Part shown: positions 56,785 to 59,843 of the stretch, piece after piece
How positions within the stretch are numbered: the first letter of the stretch is position 1
Layout: every line of letters starts with the position of its first letter
From: Nitrosomonas sp.
Lineage (GTDB): Bacteria; Pseudomonadota; Gammaproteobacteria; Burkholderiales; Nitrosomonadaceae
Direction of reading: 5' to 3'
Length of the DNA: 59,843 nt
Assembly: GCA_024282035.1 (NCBI GenBank)
Contig: JAMWZR010000014.1
Coordinates: forward strand, 1 to 59,843
Notes under the pieces: model-generated
The model's database searches: none
Seen by the model: only the letters and a program-made list of their open reading frames with translations
Told to the model about the DNA's origin: nothing
Translations under genes and position numbers: made by a program

Positions 56785-56806
56785 GATCTGTTTTTAAAAA
56801 CAAATC
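56785..56806. other. 22-base near-perfect palindrome between the two cyclase genes
   Basis: GATCTGTTTTT-AAAAACAAATC is palindromic with one mismatched pair and no loop, 12 bases after the first cyclase stop. It could act as a weak terminator or as a protein-binding site. Confidence 0.35.
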
Positions 56807-56988
56807 AAAATCTTTTTCAAGAAATAATGCCTGTTTTCCCCGCTATTCATTTAATCCCCTTTTGAATCAATCTGCTAATTTTGCATCCGTGGCAGTTTAA
56901 GCTGTAACGGGTTCTCCTTCGCAATCCAACGAATTCCCCCAGAACAGTTTAACTGGCTTATGAAGAGGCCAAGTGAGGAGAATAGCAA

Positions 56989-57783
56989 ATGCACGATGCT
57001 ATCAAGCAAAGAAGAATGTTACGGTTAGTAAAATCATCTGCAGGCATGAAAGATGAACGGAAGACTATAGTGAATTCGGAAAGCTATTTTAAACAAGTCG
57101 AACGCTACGCAGATCAGATTCGCAAGACCAGAAATGCTGATGAAATTATCCGAATACTGGATGTTGTACTGTCCGAGACCAGGGGTTTGCGATTCAGCGA
57201 TGAAATTTTCAGCGCCAAGGAGCAAGTCAAACATGCTGAAGACAAAATAGAATCGCTGAAGAATGAGCTGGAGCAACTCAAAGGGCTTGTACAAACCGAT
57301 CAGATGACCGGTGCCTACAATCGGCGCGGACTTGATGAGATCTTCAAGCGGGAAGCTGCGCGGGCTGATCGAAACGGCCAGTCGATGGGTATTGCGTTGA
57401 TCGATCTGGATGATTTCAAACAGATCAACGATAGTCTGGGACATCCTTATGGCGACAGTGTGTTGATTAATCTGGTAACCGTGGCTAAAGAGGTTTTGCG
57501 GCCATCGGATACGGTGGCTCGGTATGGTGGTGAGGAGTTTGTCATCATGCTTCCCGATATCGAGATGGAACAGGCGCTGACGGTGATGTACAGGTTGCAG
57601 AACAGCTTAAGTAAGCATTCCTTGATCCGGGGTGATGATCTGGTACTTCCCATAACATTTAGCGCAGGTGTGGCAATACGTTCGTTTGGCGAACCACTGA
57701 ATTCAGTGATTGGTCGTGCCGATAAGGCGCTTTATCAAGCGAAACGCACGGGTAAGAGTCGGGCCATTCCGGCATTGACCTAG
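56989..57783 (+). CDS. Short diguanylate cyclase, paralogue of the preceding gene
   Basis: A 264-residue soluble protein: ~85 residues of helical and coiled-coil sequence (FSAKEQVKHAEDKIESLKNE) followed by a GGDEF domain. The active site GGEEF is at ~180-184 with RPSD as the RxxD inhibitory site, both intact. The coiled coil and the GGDEF entry (QMTGAYNRRGLDEIF versus HLTGILNRRGLDSVF) match the preceding cyclase, so the pair looks like a duplication with loss of the N-terminal region. AGGAG precedes the start. Confidence 0.92.
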   Translation: MHDAIKQRRMLRLVKSSAGMKDERKTIVNSESYFKQVERYADQIRKTRNADEIIRILDVVLSETRGLRFSDEIFSAKEQVKHAEDKIESLKNELEQLKGLVQTDQMTGAYNRRGLDEIFKREAARADRNGQSMGIALIDLDDFKQINDSLGHPYGDSVLINLVTVAKEVLRPSDTVARYGGEEFVIMLPDIEMEQALTVMYRLQNSLSKHSLIRGDDLVLPITFSAGVAIRSFGEPLNSVIGRADKALYQAKRTGKSRAIPALT

Positions 57784-57917
57784 TTGGTTGTGCGAATTGC
57801 TCTACTGAGTTTTCTGGCAAGCATGCCGATCAGTGCAGTTGCATAATGATTTATTTCGGGAGAAGTGTGGTGATATTGATCGAGCAGGATGCTTTGCAGA
57901 TGGAAATGGAGAAATAG

Positions 57918-59156
57918 ATGGGCGGTTTCTTTCTGGGACGGCAGCCAATTCTGGATCGTAGCCAGAATCTAGTTGCTTACGAGTTGCTTTTCAGGCAAGA
58001 GGAATCTGAGGAAGCGGTGCAGGTTACCGATAATTTATCGGCTTCAGCGAGTGTGATCGTAAATGCTTACGGGCAATTCGGTATCCAGAACGTGTTGGGT
58101 AGACAGCGAGGGTTCATCAACGCCGATCCTGATCTTGTCATGAGCGATATCATCAGTTTGTTGCCGTGTAAGCATGTCGTGCTTGAAATCAAGGAATCGG
58201 TTGAGATAACCCCAGAGTTCATGCAGCACTGTAATGAGCTTAAGCAAAAAGGCTATCAGTTTGCACTCGATAATGTCGTTGCCATGAATGATCGTGTGCA
58301 AGAGCTATTGCCACTGGTCAGCGTGGTAAAAGTAGATGTGCTGGATATGGATGAAGTGCATTTGACGCAATTGGTTATCGAGCTGAATCGCTGGCCAGTG
58401 TTGTTGCTGGCGTTGAAAGTGGAAAATCGTGAACTCGAGATGCGCTGCATGAAACTGGGTTTTCAGATGTTTCAGGGCTACTATTTTGCTAAGCCTGAAG
58501 TCATGACGGTTAAACGAGCCGATCCCGGGAAACTGTCATTACTGAAGTTGCTAACATTGATCATGGGTGATAGTGATGTCGAAGAAATAGAAAGGGAATT
58601 CAAACATCAGCCTGGATTGAGTTACAACCTGATGCGCATGGTTAATTCGGTTGCCAATGGCTTGCCGCAGAAAATAAATTCAATCAAGCATGCAATCGTT
58701 ATTCTGGGAAGAAAGCAGCTGCAGAAATGGATTCAGTTACTGCTCTACACGGCCAATAAGTCCAATGACAATATGTCCAACGCGCTCATGCAAACGGCTG
58801 CGGCACGCGGGAAACTGATGGAGCTTATCGCCATGGCGGAAAGGCCGCATGACAAGAATCATCAGGAAAGAGCATTTATGGTAGGAATTTTGTCCCTGCT
58901 AGATGTGCTGCTGGGGATAGAGATGAAACAGATCATCGATAAATTGGGTATTCCAGACGATATGAGTCAGGCATTGCTGTCGCGAGATGGTCGAATGGGA
59001 AAAGAATTAAAGTTGATCGAAGCGAATGAGAAAGGTGACATATCGGCCGTCCAGTTGTTGCAACAAGAGTTGGGTTTTTTTAGCTTGAGTGAGCTGGCAG
59101 ACATGGAAATACAAGCTATCGGATGGGCGAATCGAATCGGTGAGGCTGCTGGTTGA
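57918..59156 (+). CDS. Degenerate EAL-HDOD signalling protein (YuxH type)
   Basis: A 412-residue protein with an EAL-like domain (~1-200: LGRQPILDRSQNLVAYELLF) and an HDOD domain (~205-395: LSLLKLLTLIMGD, HQPGLSYNLMRMVNS, IVILGRKQLQKW). Of the phosphodiesterase residues, the first Glu (YELL) and the Glu of LEIKES remain. The DDFGTG loop is replaced by LDNVV and the metal Asn region is altered, so hydrolysis is unlikely. A c-di-GMP-binding or purely scaffolding role fits such proteins, which in other species influence motility. GGAGA lies upstream. Confidence 0.9.
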   Translation: MGGFFLGRQPILDRSQNLVAYELLFRQEESEEAVQVTDNLSASASVIVNAYGQFGIQNVLGRQRGFINADPDLVMSDIISLLPCKHVVLEIKESVEITPEFMQHCNELKQKGYQFALDNVVAMNDRVQELLPLVSVVKVDVLDMDEVHLTQLVIELNRWPVLLLALKVENRELEMRCMKLGFQMFQGYYFAKPEVMTVKRADPGKLSLLKLLTLIMGDSDVEEIEREFKHQPGLSYNLMRMVNSVANGLPQKINSIKHAIVILGRKQLQKWIQLLLYTANKSNDNMSNALMQTAAARGKLMELIAMAERPHDKNHQERAFMVGILSLLDVLLGIEMKQIIDKLGIPDDMSQALLSRDGRMGKELKLIEANEKGDISAVQLLQQELGFFSLSELADMEIQAIGWANRIGEAAG

Positions 59157-59287
59157 GGTTACAAATACTGAGTCAAGGGATGTAGGAAAAACCTGAATTA
59201 CAGGATCATCCCAAAAGAAAATGGCGGTAATGCCGTTCTAGCTCCAGGTTACAACATATAAGAATAACAACCTGGACAATTGTGGAA

Positions 59288-59542
59288 ATGAGCACATTAT
59301 TACCACCTGAAATCGCCATGCCCTTGCGAGAAGCCAAAAAAGAGGGCTATCACTACGTTGTGGCAATTCATCGGGACTGCCCATTGGGCAAGTCCATGGC
59401 ATTGGTTTCATTCCATCAGGATATACTCAATGCACAAGAAGCTATCATCAAGTCCCCTTATAGGGATTTTCTGACTTTTCACTCTATCAGCATTATTCTG
59501 GATTATCCCCATTGCTTTCTTCGAGTAAGGCATAACGAATAG
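59288..59542 (+). CDS. Small hypothetical protein (84 residues)
   Basis: The frame starting at ATG 59288 (or GTG 59282) reads MSTLLPPEIAMPLREAKKEG and continues with a plausible mixed alpha/beta pattern (YHYVVAIHRDCPLGKSMALV). No Shine-Dalgarno is clear and no family is recognised. Its end abuts the IS debris, so it could be truncated at the 3' side. Confidence 0.4.
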   Translation: MSTLLPPEIAMPLREAKKEGYHYVVAIHRDCPLGKSMALVSFHQDILNAQEAIIKSPYRDFLTFHSISIILDYPHCFLRVRHNE

Positions 59543-59559
59543 ATTTACGATGCTGAGCC

Positions 59560-59733
59560 ACATAACGTGTTTGATAATGACACCAATGGATTCGCTCCTG
59601 TTTGAGGCTGCCAAAAAAAGCTTTCTGCCACAGCATTATCGAAACAATCACCAGTGCGGCTCATACTACCCGCAAAGCCGTGTATTTCCAGAAGCTGCTC
59701 CCTGCTGGCACATTGGGTGGATTCAACCGGTCG
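59560..59733 (-). pseudogene. Fragment of an IS3-family transposase (orfB)
   Basis: On the minus strand the sequence reads CASREQLLEIHGF, GSMSRTGDCFDNAVAESFF and, after a one-base frameshift in a T-run, GSLKQERIHWCHYQTRY. These are consecutive parts of an IS3-type integrase core including its catalytic Glu. The matching stops at both ends, so only ~58 codons survive. It is neither intact nor mobile. Confidence 0.8.
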
Positions 59734-59843
59734 TCGCAACACTAGGTTGTTGAATAGATTTTAGATAATCATTTAGTGCTTCTGCTGGTGTTTTCCATCC
59801 AAGTGTTTTTCAAGGCCTGGTGTTCAGGGTATGAGCTACTGCC
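59723..59843 (-). pseudogene. 3' remnant of an IS30-family transposase with a nonsense codon
   Basis: On the minus strand the frame reads LNTRP-stop-KTLGWKTPAEALNDYL and ends SVATTG before a TGA. This is the C-terminal pattern of IS30-type transposases (RPRKTLGWKTP), with the usual Arg codon CGA turned to TGA. It continues beyond the window's right edge. It overlaps or abuts the IS3 fragment, so one element probably inserted into or recombined with the other. Confidence 0.72.

Noticed and set aside
58035-58042. Sigma-28-like octamer on the minus strand
   Set aside because: It lies inside the EAL-HDOD coding region and has no -35 at the right distance.
59545-59742. 65-codon frame as an intact gene
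   Set aside because: It is a frameshifted piece of an IS3 transposase joined to unrelated sequence at both ends.

Overview
The window is a chromosomal segment of a betaproteobacterium. The gene order (dapA-bamC; xseB-ispA-dxs; ssb-MFS-uvrA; tilS-accA), the moderate base composition and the protein sequences suggest the Nitrosomonas/Nitrosomonadaceae group. That placement is an inference from memory of the group, because no ammonia-oxidation marker lies in the window. I see no rRNA, tRNA, CRISPR array or intact mobile element. Only the last ~300 bases are mobile-element debris. || Layout. 1-12.2 kb holds housekeeping genes: a RoxA-like ribosomal oxygenase, nadC, a GltB-like FMN protein, a large PAS-GGDEF-EAL protein, clpB behind a clear sigma-32-type heat-shock promoter, and dapA-bamC closed by a terminator. 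12.25-12.65 kb is a tandem array of tiny lipoprotein reading frames joined by GTGA stop/start overlaps. 12.8-17.1 kb encodes dTDP-rhamnose enzymes (rfbB-rfbD) and tilS-accA. 17.25 kb has an MsrB-type methionine sulfoxide reductase with a Tat-like leader. || 17.8-26.6 kb is a long co-directional block on the minus strand. It encodes a GNAT-fold acyltransferase, an NTP transferase, an LptF/LptG-type pair, a two-domain CDP-alcohol phosphatidyltransferase, a diacylglycerol/ceramide-kinase-type lipid kinase, a Tam41-like nucleotidyltransferase, a DUF2959 lipoprotein and a CBS protein. Together these look like a pathway that acylates, phosphorylates, CDP-activates, head-groups and exports a lipid. 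It is the best candidate here for an undescribed system. || 27.6-31.5 kb carries isoprenoid and cofactor genes (xseB, ispA, dxs, folE2). 31.6-41.4 kb carries murJ, ssb, a YajR-like transporter, uvrA, a glycerate kinase and several small unknown genes. 41.5-45.7 kb is envelope-related: a porin, an ErfK/YbiS-type L,D-transpeptidase and a second outer-membrane barrel preceded by an array of perfect 10-bp repeats. || 45.7-59.2 kb is a motility and c-di-GMP region. The minus-strand filament series fliC-flaG-fliD-fliS-fliT-fliK-like-flhB-C-terminal-like-ycgR starts from a near-consensus sigma-28 promoter. Divergent from it lie a receiver-histidine kinase, its NarL-type regulator, two diguanylate cyclases with intact active sites and inhibitory sites, and a degenerate EAL-HDOD protein. 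A likely shared theme is control of swimming by c-di-GMP, with the YcgR brake at the distal end of the filament genes.
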